This document shows, piece after piece, positions 16,786-25,311 of a DNA stretch of 64,000 bases. A model generated the notes under the pieces. That model had not been told where the DNA came from. It saw only the letters and a list, made by a program, of their open reading frames with translations, and ran no database searches. This DNA is from Aminipila butyrica (GTDB lineage Bacteria > Bacillota > Clostridia > Peptostreptococcales > Anaerovoracaceae): positions 2,666,001 through 2,730,000 of the forward strand of contig NZ_CP048649.1 of the NCBI RefSeq assembly GCF_010669305.1, in the 5' to 3' direction. How positions within the stretch are numbered: the stretch's first letter is position 1; every line of letters begins with the position of its first letter. A program made the position numbers and the translations under genes.

Positions 16786-16910
16786 ATTCTCCTCCTTTGG
16801 TGCCCTAGCTGCACCGCCCCCTGCCGACTTCTTCAAACTCATTCCATTATACATTAAGTTGCCGAATGTTGTAAAGCCCAAGAAAGAAGGGCGCCTTGCT
16901 CACTGGCAAA

Positions 16911-16938
16911 AGAAAAGCACTCTGTTTCCAAAGTGCTT
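16911..16938 (-). terminator. Terminator after the small gene at 17031
   Basis: AAGCACT (16915-16921) pairs with AGTGCTT (16932-16938). The minus strand continues TTTTCTTTTG and the plus strand AAAATTTTTT, so it may work in both directions. Confidence 0.7.
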
Positions 16939-17030
16939 AAAATTTTTTATAAAGTTACGCTTCCGTCTTCAGATTTTGCTAGCGAATTAGGCTGCAACCA
17001 TTCTTTACTGTAAAAATTGAACAATCCCTA

Positions 17031-17240
17031 TCAATAAAAAACAATTGGTTTCCTCCCTGAAAACTCAACTTGCACAAATCCTTCTCGGTGCACTTCTTTG
17101 ACAACTTCTTCGGTTTCTCTTCCTTGTAAATTTTCCATGCCGTCGTTGTAACTATACAGTTTTGACGTACAACTTATTAAATTCCCAAAAACATCTCTTT
17201 CTTCAACTACAAGCCTTTTTATTGTTCTTCCTTTATACAT
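17031..17240 (-). CDS. Small protein of unknown function, 69 residues
   Basis: A short open frame with a good ribosome-binding site (GAAAAGGAAC before ATG 17240). The peptide is charged (MYKGRTIKRLVVEERDVFGN) with several short beta-prone stretches and no membrane segment. A terminator hairpin follows about 90 bases downstream, which supports a real transcript. I recognise no family. It could still be a chance frame. Confidence 0.5.
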   Translation of the reverse strand: MYKGRTIKRLVVEERDVFGNLISCTSKLYSYNDGMENLQGRETEEVVKEVHREGFVQVEFSGRKPIVFY

Positions 17241-17468
17241 GTTCCTTTTCTCCCTCTTTGTTTTATCATATTCCTAATTATTCCATATTTCAACAGATAT
17301 GCTTCGACATAATTCAGCAAAATGTGTCACATCGAGATATTTGCCCACTTTCCAACACAGAGAACTCTTTCTTACAGGTATAAATTGGCTGACCTCTAAA
17401 CTTAGAATGGCTAGTAAAAAATAATTTCAAATTTCTTGGTTATCCTAATTTTGAAGGGAGGTGATAAA

Positions 17469-17588
17469 ATGAATGTGAAAACTCGCTCCAGCAAAGATGG
17501 AGATATTTATAATCCTGCCTCAGCAGATGTTCATCCCGTTGGCACTCGGGAAGAATTGGGAAACGACAGTTCCGACTCCGATTACTAA
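17469..17588 (+). CDS. Micropeptide of 39 residues, hydrophilic, unknown function
   Basis: This short gene has a near-ideal ribosome-binding site, AAGGGAGGTGAT, five bases before ATG 17469. The 39 residues are hydrophilic and end in an acidic, serine-rich tail (GNDSSDSDY); there is no membrane segment or signal peptide. The start is Lys/Arg-rich (MNVKTRSSKDG). The strength of the ribosome-binding site in an otherwise empty 560-base gap is the main evidence that it is translated. It could be a small spore or signalling peptide, but nothing in the sequence proves that. Confidence 0.55.
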   Translation: MNVKTRSSKDGDIYNPASADVHPVGTREELGNDSSDSDY

Positions 17589-17661
17589 TAATTCTCTGTC
17601 GCCAATTTGATCGAATTGCGTCTTCACGAATAGGTGTCAGGTAAATTTTTGAAACTTTTCT

Positions 17662-17694
17662 TGGTGCAATCCTGGTGCAATCCGGATGCGCACC
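17662..17694. repeat. 11-base tandem repeat with adjoining dyad
   Basis: TGGTGCAATCC occurs twice with no spacer (17662-17672, 17673-17683), and GGTGC in the second copy can pair with GCACC at 17690-17694. It lies in a gene-free stretch between the micropeptide and the ychF terminator. Similar short tandem sequences occur beside integrase genes, but no integrase is present here. Confidence 0.6.
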
Positions 17695-17757
17695 GACATG
17701 ATTCAGGGAGTTTTTAGGCCGTTGAAAGAACCTTAAAAGGGAATAAAAAAATAAACA

Positions 17758-17797
17758 GACCCCGGAAAATCAACATTTTCATTGATTTTCCGGGGTC
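17758..17797. terminator. Strong terminator after ychF
   Basis: A perfect 16-base stem, GACCCCGGAAAATCAA with its complement at 17782-17797, encloses an eight-base loop. The minus strand continues TGTTTATTTTTTTATT. It ends the lgt-ychF transcript ten bases after the ychF stop. Confidence 0.85.
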
Positions 17798-17806
17798 TTA
17801 AAATTC

Positions 17807-18901
17807 CTACACGTTAAACAGGAAATGTATTACATCTCCATCCTTTACTTCATATTCCTTACCTTCCGAGCGAATCAGCCCTTTTTCCTTAGCCGTAGCT
17901 AAATTACCACCACAGTCCAGGAGTTTGTCATAAGCGATGGTCTCTGCCCGGATAAATCCTCGTTCAAAATCCGTGTGAATCTTGCCCGCTGCCCCAGGAG
18001 CCTTGGTTCCCCGCTTAATCGTCCAGGCCCGCACCTCTGGCTCTCCCGCTGTCAGGAAAGAGATCAGGTCCAGCAGGTGATAGGAAGATTTAATCAGCTT
18101 ATCCAAGCCAGATTCCTGTATACCCAGCTCCTCTAGGAACATCTCTTTTTCCTCTTCTTCCAACTCAGAGATTTCAGCCTCTACCTTAGCGCAGATGACC
18201 ACCACCTCAGAGCCTTCCGTAGCAGCAAAGGCGCGAACCTGCTGCACATATTCATTCTCACTGCCTTCTGCCAGCTCTTCCTCCGACACATTGGCCCCAT
18301 AGATGATAGGCTTGTAGGAAAGCAGCTCCAAGGATTTCACGAACTTTTCTTCTTCCTCTGTCAGCTCCATGGTTCGAGCCGATAGGCCCTCTTCTAACAC
18401 CGATAGAACTTTCTGCAAAATGTCCAGCTCCCCCTGAAGCGATTTATCTCCCTTCAGATTTTTCTGCGTTCGTTGTAGCCGCCGTTCCACTACCTCCATA
18501 TCGGAGAGAATCAGTTCCATGTTAATGGTTTCAATATCCGATAATGGATTAATCTTTCCATCTACGTGAACCACGTTGGGGTCCTCAAAACAACGCACCA
18601 CATGAATGATAGCCGCAACTTCCCGGATATGGCCCAAGAACTTATTGCCCAGACCTTCTCCCTTCGAGGCACCCTTTACCAATCCCGCAATATCGTAAAA
18701 CTCAATGCTGGTGTGGACGGTTCGTTTAGCTTTATACATGTCCGTCAGCACTTGCAGCCGCTGATCTGGTACTGCGACTACGCCTACGTTGGGTTCAATG
18801 GTACAAAAAGGATAATTCGCCGCTTCTGCGCCGGCTTTAGTAATGGCGTTAAACAGCGTGCTCTTCCCTACGTTTGGTAATCCAACTATTCCTAATTTCA
18901 T
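17807..18901 (-). CDS. ychF: Redox-regulated ATPase YchF (Obg-family)
   Basis: YchF is a ribosome-associated Obg-family protein that prefers ATP over GTP. The ATG at 18901 follows AAGGAGAAAAAC. The open frame runs 45 residues further upstream but that part overlaps lgt in another frame and is not conserved-looking. The 364-residue protein begins MKLGIVGLPNVGKSTLFNAI (P-loop), then NYPFCTIEPNVG, FYDIAGLVKGASKGEGLGNKF, a coiled-coil hairpin, and a TGS domain at the C-terminus (GTKAPGAAGKIHTDFE). It is 16 bases after lgt, so the two are probably co-transcribed. Confidence 0.97.
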   Translation of the reverse strand: MKLGIVGLPNVGKSTLFNAITKAGAEAANYPFCTIEPNVGVVAVPDQRLQVLTDMYKAKRTVHTSIEFYDIAGLVKGASKGEGLGNKFLGHIREVAAIIHVVRCFEDPNVVHVDGKINPLSDIETINMELILSDMEVVERRLQRTQKNLKGDKSLQGELDILQKVLSVLEEGLSARTMELTEEEEKFVKSLELLSYKPIIYGANVSEEELAEGSENEYVQQVRAFAATEGSEVVVICAKVEAEISELEEEEKEMFLEELGIQESGLDKLIKSSYHLLDLISFLTAGEPEVRAWTIKRGTKAPGAAGKIHTDFERGFIRAETIAYDKLLDCGGNLATAKEKGLIRSEGKEYEVKDGDVIHFLFNV

Positions 18902-18917
18902 GTTTTTCTCCTTAATA

Positions 18918-19715
18918 TTATTGTTTAAACTTTCCGGTGTATTTACTGTAGCTTCCGTAGAAAATCTTGCCTGCTCGCTTGGAACGCCTGCTGAGAATAA
19001 TATAGACCACCAGACAGAGGACGAACACCAGCGCACTAAAGACCATCGCCTGTTTGATGATGCCGAAGAGCATCAGGCTGTCCGTTCTCAAATATTCCAC
19101 AAAAAACCGCTCCAGAGAATAGAGAATGCCATACATCAAGAGCACTTGTCCAGCAAACTTGCGGTTGCTGTCTACATAGCTTAAAAGGAAAAAGAGCAGC
19201 AAGCACCACAGGGATTCATATAAAAAGGTCGGGTGCACTCGCTGTCCGTCCACCAATATCCCCCAGGGTAAATTGGTAGGTCCGCCGTGGGCCTCTGAGT
19301 TGAAGTAATTGCCCCAGCGTCCAATGGCTTGAGCCAAGGCTACAGGAGGCATAGCTAAATCTAGTAAATCCAGCAGCTTATAGTTCCATATCTTACTAAG
19401 TATCGCAGCTGCCAGCAGACCGAAAATCAGTCCACCGTGAATGGCTAGACCCCCTCCCCGGATATTGATAATCTTGTAAAAATCGCCTCCGTAATATGTC
19501 CAGTTAAAAAGCACATAATACAGTCTCGCTCCTAGAATACCTACAGGTACACAAATCAAGATGAAATCCAAAGAGCGCTCCGCTTCAATTCCGTGGCGAG
19601 GCGCCCGCTTGTACACCAAGAGTGTCGCTAAGATGATGCCTATGGCAATCAAAATACCATACCACCTGATATCTATATTAAAAAGCGTAAATGCAACGGG
19701 ATTTGGAACCGGCAT
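18918..19715 (-). CDS. lgt: Prolipoprotein diacylglyceryl transferase
   Basis: Lgt adds diacylglycerol to the cysteine of prolipoproteins, such as the ABC binding protein and the lipoprotein at 19878 in this window. The 265-residue integral membrane protein has about seven membrane segments, the IRWYG motif, GGGLAIHGGL and the family signature GRWGNYFNSEAHG. The start follows AAGGAGGACATAAT. The C-terminal tail is basic. Confidence 0.97.
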   Translation of the reverse strand: MPVPNPVAFTLFNIDIRWYGILIAIGIILATLLVYKRAPRHGIEAERSLDFILICVPVGILGARLYYVLFNWTYYGGDFYKIINIRGGGLAIHGGLIFGLLAAAILSKIWNYKLLDLLDLAMPPVALAQAIGRWGNYFNSEAHGGPTNLPWGILVDGQRVHPTFLYESLWCLLLFFLLSYVDSNRKFAGQVLLMYGILYSLERFFVEYLRTDSLMLFGIIKQAMVFSALVFVLCLVVYIILSRRSKRAGKIFYGSYSKYTGKFKQ

Positions 19716-19767
19716 ATTATGTCCTCCTTATCTTATGATTGGACCGTGTCAAAACTTAGTGGCAATA

Positions 19768-19794
19768 AAGAGGTTTTTCTAAAGAAAACCTCTT
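19768..19794. terminator. Hairpin between the lipoprotein gene and lgt
   Basis: AAGAGGTTTT (19768-19777) pairs with AAAACCTCTT (19785-19794). The T-runs are weak on both sides, so termination is likely but not certain. Confidence 0.5.
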
Positions 19795-19877
19795 CTTTCG
19801 TATATCATCTAATTATATACAAAAAAGTGCAGCGTCCGCCACACCTTTTTACATAAATCTCTATAAAATTTATTTTA

Positions 19878-20399
19878 CTATGGAATATACCGTTCCAACA
19901 TCAGTTCGATTTGATCTCCCATAATGTACATATCATACAATTTGTGATTAGCATAACCTGAATTTTTCTGGCTATACTCTGCTACATCCTCCTGATATGC
20001 CTTGACGAATTGCTCTGCTGTCATCACCTGAGGCAGACTGGAGCCTCCTGACAAAAAAGTGCACCGAGCTTCCGCAGGCAGTCCATAGGACACGCTGTAA
20101 TTTTTATCTTCAATGAAAAATCCGTTGGGCTGATCCGGGTCCTCTACATATTCTTTGGCCGCAACCTGTACCGTTGTAGAACCATCTGCCCCTTCTGAAA
20201 GACTAATACTGCCAAAGACATGCTCTGCTCCATCTCGCAGCAACTGATTAACATAATCACCTTCCAGATAATCTGCGGTGATCTCAGGTTCATCGATGGT
20301 AGAACCGCTCTGGTTCTTGTCGCCGCAGCCGGAGAGCAGCATGGCCGCAGTGAGCACAACAATCCATCCAACACACATCATGGCTTTCATCGTCTTCAT
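19878..20399 (-). CDS. Putative lipoprotein of unknown function
   Basis: A 173-residue secreted protein with a lipoprotein signal peptide: basic start, hydrophobic helix and the lipobox LLSGCG. The mature part is acidic with alternating strand-like segments and no family I recognise (YLEGDYVNQLLRDGAEHVFG). I choose ATG 20399 because AAGGGGATC lies just upstream; the frame extends ten residues further. It is monocistronic, flanked by terminators, and would be processed by the adjacent lgt product. Confidence 0.8.
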   Translation of the reverse strand: MKTMKAMMCVGWIVVLTAAMLLSGCGDKNQSGSTIDEPEITADYLEGDYVNQLLRDGAEHVFGSISLSEGADGSTTVQVAAKEYVEDPDQPNGFFIEDKNYSVSYGLPAEARCTFLSGGSSLPQVMTAEQFVKAYQEDVAEYSQKNSGYANHKLYDMYIMGDQIELMLERYIP

Positions 20400-20568
20400 T
20401 TTGATCCCCTTCTTTTTCACAATATCCATATTAAAGTATGCATTTCTCTTTACTTTATTATGATAATATCACACCAAATCATACTTTTGTTAGAAAAAAT
20501 ATATTTGTAACACAACTGTAAGATTTTGCTTTTCCCTTCTCTTATTCCATGACAAATTTGCGGTAAAT

Positions 20569-20622
20569 AAAAAGACCACCTTTCTTCCAGCGCTTTTTTG
20601 CTGGAATACCGGAGGTCTTTTT
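20569..20622. terminator. Bidirectional terminator after abrB
   Basis: AAAAAGACC pairs with GGTCTTTTT, and an inner TTCCAGC pairs with GCTGGAA, with a loop of T residues. T-runs occur on both ends. It lies 21 bases after the abrB stop. Confidence 0.8.
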
Positions 20623-20642
20623 ATTTCACCTTTGGTTAAAAA

Positions 20643-20885
20643 TTACAGTTCTTTAATTTTCTTAATGCAATCCTCGCAGATATTCTTATCCTTGATATGC
20701 TTCACATTCTTTGCGTTACCACAAAAAACACAAGCTGGTTCGTACTTCTTCAGCAAAATGTACTCCCCTTCTACAAAGATTTCGATGGGATCTTTAATCT
20801 CTATGTTGAGCGTTCTTCTTAACTCAATAGGTAATACGATACGCCCCAGTTCATCCACTTTTCTAACAATGCCCGTAGCTTTCAT
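20643..20885 (-). CDS. abrB: AbrB family transition-state regulator with C-terminal zinc-ribbon-like cysteines
   Basis: The N-terminal half is a SpoVT/AbrB DNA-binding domain nearly identical in pattern to Bacillus AbrB (TGIVRKVDELGRIVLPIELRRTL). AbrB proteins repress sporulation and stationary-phase genes during growth. The C-terminal half differs from Bacillus: it carries two CxxC pairs (CVFC and CEDC, about residues 52-73), probably a small zinc-binding module, as in many clostridial AbrB proteins. Length is 80 residues. The start at 20885 follows AGAGAGGAGGAG. Confidence 0.93.
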   Translation of the reverse strand: MKATGIVRKVDELGRIVLPIELRRTLNIEIKDPIEIFVEGEYILLKKYEPACVFCGNAKNVKHIKDKNICEDCIKKIKEL

Positions 20886-20987
20886 TCTTACTCCTCCTCT
20901 CTATGCAAAGCTCTTCTCTTTACACTTCTTTTTGTACTTCCTAATTTTAACATTCAAGTTATACAATGTCAACGTCCGAATTTATAA

Positions 20988-21323
20988 TTATTCGCTCGAA
21001 TCGCTTTTCTTTGTACAAATATTTTTCAGAGACATGACGGCGTTTACGATGGAAGACAAAGCCGCTATGGTGCTCTGGTTTCCTTTCATGACGTCTGCCA
21101 TCTGACTGACCGATTGAGCCACCTCACCCACCGCTTCATCCAGCTCCTGGGCTCGCTCAGAAGCTATGGCCGTTATTACCTGCGTGTCCTCTAAAATCTT
21201 ATTGGTATGCTTAATAGTTACCGTCAGGTGCCTGATAAAACCAATGCAGTACATCAACAGCACGATGAGGCCTGTCCCTATTAAAATCAACCCTAAGTCT
21301 TTCAAGGTTAAGGCTATCTCCAA
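20988..21323 (-). CDS. Small membrane protein with one helix and coiled coil, DUF948-like
   Basis: A protein of about 111 residues with a single N-terminal membrane segment (LGLILIGTGLIVLLMYCIGF) followed by a long amphipathic helix with heptad-like spacing (NKILEDTQVITAIASERAQELDEAV is split here in sense, about residues 40-80) that resembles DUF948 or the signalling helix of chemoreceptors. I favour the TTG at 21323, seven bases after GGGAGG; a GTG at 21332 overlaps the ribosome-binding site. Function unknown. It lies near abrB but is separated from it by about 100 bases. Confidence 0.7.
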   Translation of the reverse strand: MEIALTLKDLGLILIGTGLIVLLMYCIGFIRHLTVTIKHTNKILEDTQVITAIASERAQELDEAVGEVAQSVSQMADVMKGNQSTIAALSSIVNAVMSLKNICTKKSDSSE

Positions 21324-21523
21324 TACATTCACCTCCCTCTCGGTATGTATATTATCTACCCAAATTTGTAAAAATTCAACATTTATTTTAAACTCCAGAA
21401 TAATATTATAACTGGTGGAATAAAAAAGCCGCTATGAGACGTGCTTGGTTCACATGATTTCTCATTTAAATCGTAGCTTTTTATAAAATCTATGAAATAT
21501 CAAACATTCAGCGATATTTCCTC

Positions 21524-21531
21524 CATAAAAT
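21524..21531 (+). promoter_or_regulatory. Possible sigma-E -10 element upstream of spmAB
   Basis: CATAAAAT resembles the sigma-E -10 consensus and lies 15 bases after AAACATT (21502-21508), a partial -35 match. The position, about 20 bases before spmA, suits a mother-cell promoter. The -35 match is imperfect, so this is tentative. Confidence 0.3.
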
Positions 21532-21551
21532 AATAACAGGGGTGATTTACA

Positions 21552-22133
21552 TTGATGAACTATATTTGGGCAGGAATGGTCTGCATCGGCATTTTCTTTT
21601 CCTTAATTAACAATACGCTTCCCGCTTTTACAGACGGTCTTTTAGACAGCTGTACCCGCGCGGTGGAGTTTGTCATCGGTCTGTCTGGTATTATGGCCGT
21701 CTGGTGCGGTATCATGAAAATAGCCGAAAAATCTGGGCTCATCGATGCGGCAGCCCGTCTCGTCATGCCCTTTATCCGCTACCTCTTTCCCAAGGAGCAC
21801 AATGCCGAGACCATTGCCATCATGCTCATGAGCTTCATGGCCAATATTTTTGGTGCTGGAAACAGCGCCACGGTATTCTCTCTAAAGGCCATGGAACGAC
21901 TAGATGCCGAAAATCATTACAGTGATACAGCCAGTGATACCATGTGCATGTTTCTAGCCTTGAATATGTCTATGATCCAGCTGGTGCCTATTACCGTTAT
22001 CAAGATTCGATCACAGCTGGGCTCCTCTGACCCTTCATCCATCATCATTCCTTCTATCCTGGTAGGATTTCTATCCATGGCAGCCTCCATCCTAGTATGC
22101 AAGTTTTTTGAGCGGCGACAGTCTAAACCATAG
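21552..22133 (+). CDS. spmA: Spore maturation protein A
   Basis: SpmA is a membrane protein needed for spore core dehydration, working with SpmB. The 193 residues have several membrane helices and the nucleoside-recognition domain pattern (GLSGIMAVWCGIMKIAEKSG, MANIFGAGNSAT, ITVIKIRSQL). The start is TTG 21552 or ATG 21555 after AGGGGTGA; the reading MMNYIW suits the family either way. spmB follows 73 bases downstream on the same strand. Confidence 0.95.
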   Translation: MMNYIWAGMVCIGIFFSLINNTLPAFTDGLLDSCTRAVEFVIGLSGIMAVWCGIMKIAEKSGLIDAAARLVMPFIRYLFPKEHNAETIAIMLMSFMANIFGAGNSATVFSLKAMERLDAENHYSDTASDTMCMFLALNMSMIQLVPITVIKIRSQLGSSDPSSIIIPSILVGFLSMAASILVCKFFERRQSKP

Positions 22134-22206
22134 GGTTGCCCCCCAAACAGGCCTAGAACGGCTGTAAGAGCCTCAGTCAACCATTCAGAAGAGAGGAAGA
22201 ATCCAT

Positions 22207-22734
22207 ATGTCACAGTTTTTGAGCACCCTATCCTATTTTTTTATTCCGGGAATCCTGACCCTGGTTATCGTCTACGGACTGTATAAACGGGTGTCCATCT
22301 ATGACTGCTTCGTAGATGGCGCGAAGGATGGACTGCGGTCAGCAGTGGACATCATGCCTTTTATTATTGCCATATTTGTCGGAATTGAAGCCTTAGTTTC
22401 CTCTGGAGCCATGAAATTTTTTGAGGGCCTTCTTTCGCCTCTTTTCAACTTTTTTCACATTCCAAAAGAATTGATTTCCCTTATTTTGCTGCGTCCTGTT
22501 TCCGGCAGCGGCTCTCTGGTGCTTATGGAGCGGATTATGGCAGATAACGGTGCCGATAGCTTTGCGGGAACCTGCGCAGCCATCATGGTCGGCACCTGTG
22601 AAACCATCTTTTATGTTTTAGCCCTGTATTTTGGGGTTACTGCCGTAAAGAAGATGCGGCACTCCTTTGCCGCTGGTCTGGTCGGGTATATTGTCAGCGT
22701 ACTAGCTTCCGTATATATCTGTAAATTTATATAA
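22207..22734 (+). CDS. spmB: Spore maturation protein B
   Basis: SpmB pairs with SpmA in spore maturation. The 175 residues contain the nucleoside-recognition domain pattern again: VDGAKDGLRSAVDIMPFIIAIFVGIEALVSSGAM-type segments (here 22310-22420), RPVSGSGSLVLMERI and GTCETIFYVLALYFG. The ATG at 22207 follows AGAGAGGAAG. It ends the spmAB pair; the converging trmN6 gene lies 56 bases away. Confidence 0.95.
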   Translation: MSQFLSTLSYFFIPGILTLVIVYGLYKRVSIYDCFVDGAKDGLRSAVDIMPFIIAIFVGIEALVSSGAMKFFEGLLSPLFNFFHIPKELISLILLRPVSGSGSLVLMERIMADNGADSFAGTCAAIMVGTCETIFYVLALYFGVTAVKKMRHSFAAGLVGYIVSVLASVYICKFI

Positions 22735-22753
22735 GCGATATTCTTATGTTATG

Positions 22754-22782
22754 AAAAAGCAGGAGCTTGACTTCTGTCCTGC
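22754..22782 (-). terminator. Terminator after trmN6
   Basis: GCAGGA (22759-22764) pairs with TCCTGC (22777-22782). On the minus strand the stem is followed by TTTTT. It sits just after the stop of the tmk-holB-ricT-trmN6 operon. Confidence 0.65.
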
Positions 22783-22790
22783 CCCTGCCT

Positions 22791-23555
22791 CTATCTCTCA
22801 TATATATTTATCAATTCTTCCGTATAACGGCTGCCATCTTCCTCATAAACGTATAAAGGTTCCAGCAGCTTCAACTCCCGATTTCCTCCCTTTACACAGC
22901 GTATTAACAGGATATTGGGCTTTGTATTTTTATTAGGTGATACAAACCGCAGCTCCTTGGGTTCGACCTTATATCTACGGCAAGCTTCACAAATGTCCAC
23001 CAGCCGGCTGGGCCGATGAACCATAAAGAGTTGTCCTTTATCCCTCAATAAAGAGGCTGCCGTCCTGATGAAATCCTCCAGCCCAGCAGTCGTCTCGTGT
23101 CTAGCTGTGGTTTTGGCCGAATTACCATTGGTCAGCCCCGCCCCTCCGATCATATAAGGTGGGTTGGTGGTAACCAAGTCAAACGTTCCTTTCCAATGAG
23201 ATAGATTGGTTTCTACGTGTAAAACATCTTCCCGGACTACGACAATCCGCTCTTTCAGTCCATTCAGTTCTACATTTCGGCAAGCCCTTTCAAAGGAAGG
23301 CTGCTGAACTTCCACGGCATAAATCTGATTTAAAGAGGTCTTGTGGCTGAGAATCAACGGAATGATGCCAGTGCCGGTACCCAAGTCTACGGCTTTCATC
23401 ACGGCACTGCCGCCTCTGGCAGCCTTGGCCGCAAAATCCGCCAGAAGAACAGCGTCCACTCCGTAGCAGAACTCCTCCGGCTTCTGAATGAGCTTTAGCT
23501 GCCCGAATCCAGTGCCATCTACCCGCTCACCCGGCAGGAGAAAATTATCCCACAT
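22791..23555 (-). CDS. trmN6: tRNA1(Val) (adenine(37)-N6)-methyltransferase-like (YabB/TrmN6)
   Basis: A Rossmann-fold SAM-dependent methyltransferase of 254 residues. It has FCYGVDAVLLADFA at the start, the SAM-binding loop VDLGTGTGIIPLIL, and the catalytic TNPPYM motif of N6-adenine methyltransferases. The order tmk-holB-ricT-yabB matches the yaaT-yabB region of Bacillus subtilis. The exact tRNA target in Firmicutes is inferred from E. coli YfiC/TrmN6. The start lies seven bases after the ricT stop. Confidence 0.9.
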   Translation of the reverse strand: MWDNFLLPGERVDGTGFGQLKLIQKPEEFCYGVDAVLLADFAAKAARGGSAVMKAVDLGTGTGIIPLILSHKTSLNQIYAVEVQQPSFERACRNVELNGLKERIVVVREDVLHVETNLSHWKGTFDLVTTNPPYMIGGAGLTNGNSAKTTARHETTAGLEDFIRTAASLLRDKGQLFMVHRPSRLVDICEACRRYKVEPKELRFVSPNKNTKPNILLIRCVKGGNRELKLLEPLYVYEEDGSRYTEELINIYER

Positions 23556-23562
23556 ACCGTCA

Positions 23563-24486
23563 TTACTCCTTCAACAAGTTCTTGATTTCATCCAGCAGAT
23601 CATCGTCCAGATCCTCCAGAATATCCTTGTTGCTCTCTTTCTTTCGGTGGTGATCCATACGCTTGATTTCCTGCTTTTTATAGGTATAGAAATCTACGCT
23701 GAGCTTCTCCGGCTTATCTGCCGTCTTTTCTTCTAAAATCAGCCGAACTTTAACCTTATTTTCCAAAATATTGGAGTCAAACACGACGCCAATTCCATCT
23801 GCTGTCTTAATTCGTTCTCCCACCTCTGGCATACCCTTGCGCAATTCCATATAAATGTCATTTTCATACTTTAAACAGCACATAAGTCTGCCACAGATGC
23901 CCGATATTTTTGTAGGGTTCAGGGACAGGTTTTGCACCTTGGCCATCTTGATGGATACGGGCTCAAATTCTGGCAGCCAAGTATGACAGCAAAGGCCTCT
24001 GCCGCAGCTGCCGATGCCGCCTACCATCTTCGCCTCGTCTCGGACACCTATCTGCCGCAGCTCAATCCGCATTTTAAACACGCCGGCTAAGTCTTTAACC
24101 AACTCCCGGAAATCCACCCGGCCGTCCGCTGTAAAGTAGAAAATAATCTTACTGTTGTCAAAGGTGTATTCCACATCGATGAGCTTCATATCCAGCTTAT
24201 GCTTATTTACTTTTTCCTGACAAAGGGTGATGGCCCGCTCTTTTTTCTTGAGGTTTTCCAAATGCTGCGCCCGATCTTTCTCGGTGGCAATCCTCATAAT
24301 TTTTTTTAAGGGTGCCACAATCTCACTTTCAGACACATCCTTTATATCAGAAGTAACCGTTCCGTACTCCATGCCACGAGCAGTTTCCACGATTACATTG
24401 CTGTCCTGCTTAATGTCTAAATCACCGGGATCAAAGTAATATACCTTTCCCGCTTTTTTAAACCGCACGCCCGCTACTTTTACCAT
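23563..24486 (-). CDS. ricT: RicT (YaaT) family protein with PSP1 domain
   Basis: RicT is part of the RicAFT (YaaT-YlbF-YmcA) complex, which promotes RNase Y processing and, in Bacillus, sporulation and competence. The 307 residues have the PSP1 domain near the N-terminus (ETARGMEYGTVTSD) and the conserved cysteine cluster GSCGRGLCCHTW plus ICGRLMCCLKYE, known to help bind iron-sulfur clusters. The C-terminus is basic then acidic. It overlaps neither neighbour; holB is three bases upstream, so the two are tightly coupled. Confidence 0.96.
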   Translation of the reverse strand: MVKVAGVRFKKAGKVYYFDPGDLDIKQDSNVIVETARGMEYGTVTSDIKDVSESEIVAPLKKIMRIATEKDRAQHLENLKKKERAITLCQEKVNKHKLDMKLIDVEYTFDNSKIIFYFTADGRVDFRELVKDLAGVFKMRIELRQIGVRDEAKMVGGIGSCGRGLCCHTWLPEFEPVSIKMAKVQNLSLNPTKISGICGRLMCCLKYENDIYMELRKGMPEVGERIKTADGIGVVFDSNILENKVKVRLILEEKTADKPEKLSVDFYTYKKQEIKRMDHHRKKESNKDILEDLDDDLLDEIKNLLKE

Positions 24487-24489
24487 TAT

Positions 24490-25305
24490 CTATCCTCCAA
24501 TTTTTATCATCAAATTTTTCATGGCATAGCCTGTATTCATGCCTCTTTGCAAATCTCTTCTTGCTTCTTCAATCCATTCCACCGCTCGGTAGATGGATTC
24601 CTTGGTATAATTTCGGCTCTCCCGCGTATTGGCGATGGCCAAATCTCTATAAATCAGTTCCATGCCGTCCAGCAGTTTCATCGCTGCGTCTTTATCCTCC
24701 GCAACTTGTCCCAGCTTGGCTTTCAAGGCATAAAAGGGATCTCGGTTCAGCAGCATTCGCACCAGTTCTTGAGCATTTTCTTTGATCTGTCCGTACTCCG
24801 GGGTCTCAAAAGGCTCTACCCGGAATGCTACACACCGAGATAAGATCGTTGGAATCAGATTCTCTGTATTTTCCGATAATAGGATGAGAATCGTTCCTCT
24901 AGGTGGCTCTTCCAAGGTCTTCAACAGGCGGTTCTGCGCCCGCACAGTCATGGTATCCGCCTGCTTGATAACGGCAATATTTCGATCTCCAAAAAAAGGC
25001 TTTTTTTGCAGCCTTCCCTGAAGCTCCTCAATCGCCTCATCTTTAATACTTTTCCCATCGGCTGCCACGTAGAGAATATCCTCGTAATTCCCATGGTTTA
25101 TCTTATTGCAGGAGATACAGCTGTCACAGCCTTCTCCCTGATGCTCCTCACAAAGAATAGCCTTGATGAAGCAGTTTGCTAACAGCTCTTTATCTACACA
25201 GGCATCTCCTTCAAAGATATACGCATGAGAAAGGTTTTGTGAAGCCGAAAGGTAACCCAGCCGCTCCATTAATTTTCTATTGTTATCAATATCTCTTAAG
25301 ATCAT
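24490..25305 (-). CDS. holB: DNA polymerase III subunit delta'
   Basis: The clamp-loader delta' subunit has 271 residues. It shows LSHAYIFEGD at the AAA+ start (with a degenerate Walker A, as in delta' proteins that do not hydrolyse ATP), a four-cysteine zinc module (CEEHQGEGCDSCISC), NRLLKTLEEPP and the sensor SRC motif. It is somewhat shorter than E. coli HolB but normal for Firmicutes. It lies six bases after tmk. Confidence 0.95.
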   Translation of the reverse strand: MILRDIDNNRKLMERLGYLSASQNLSHAYIFEGDACVDKELLANCFIKAILCEEHQGEGCDSCISCNKINHGNYEDILYVAADGKSIKDEAIEELQGRLQKKPFFGDRNIAVIKQADTMTVRAQNRLLKTLEEPPRGTILILLSENTENLIPTILSRCVAFRVEPFETPEYGQIKENAQELVRMLLNRDPFYALKAKLGQVAEDKDAAMKLLDGMELIYRDLAIANTRESRNYTKESIYRAVEWIEEARRDLQRGMNTGYAMKNLMIKIGG

Positions 25306-25311
25306 TCTCTC

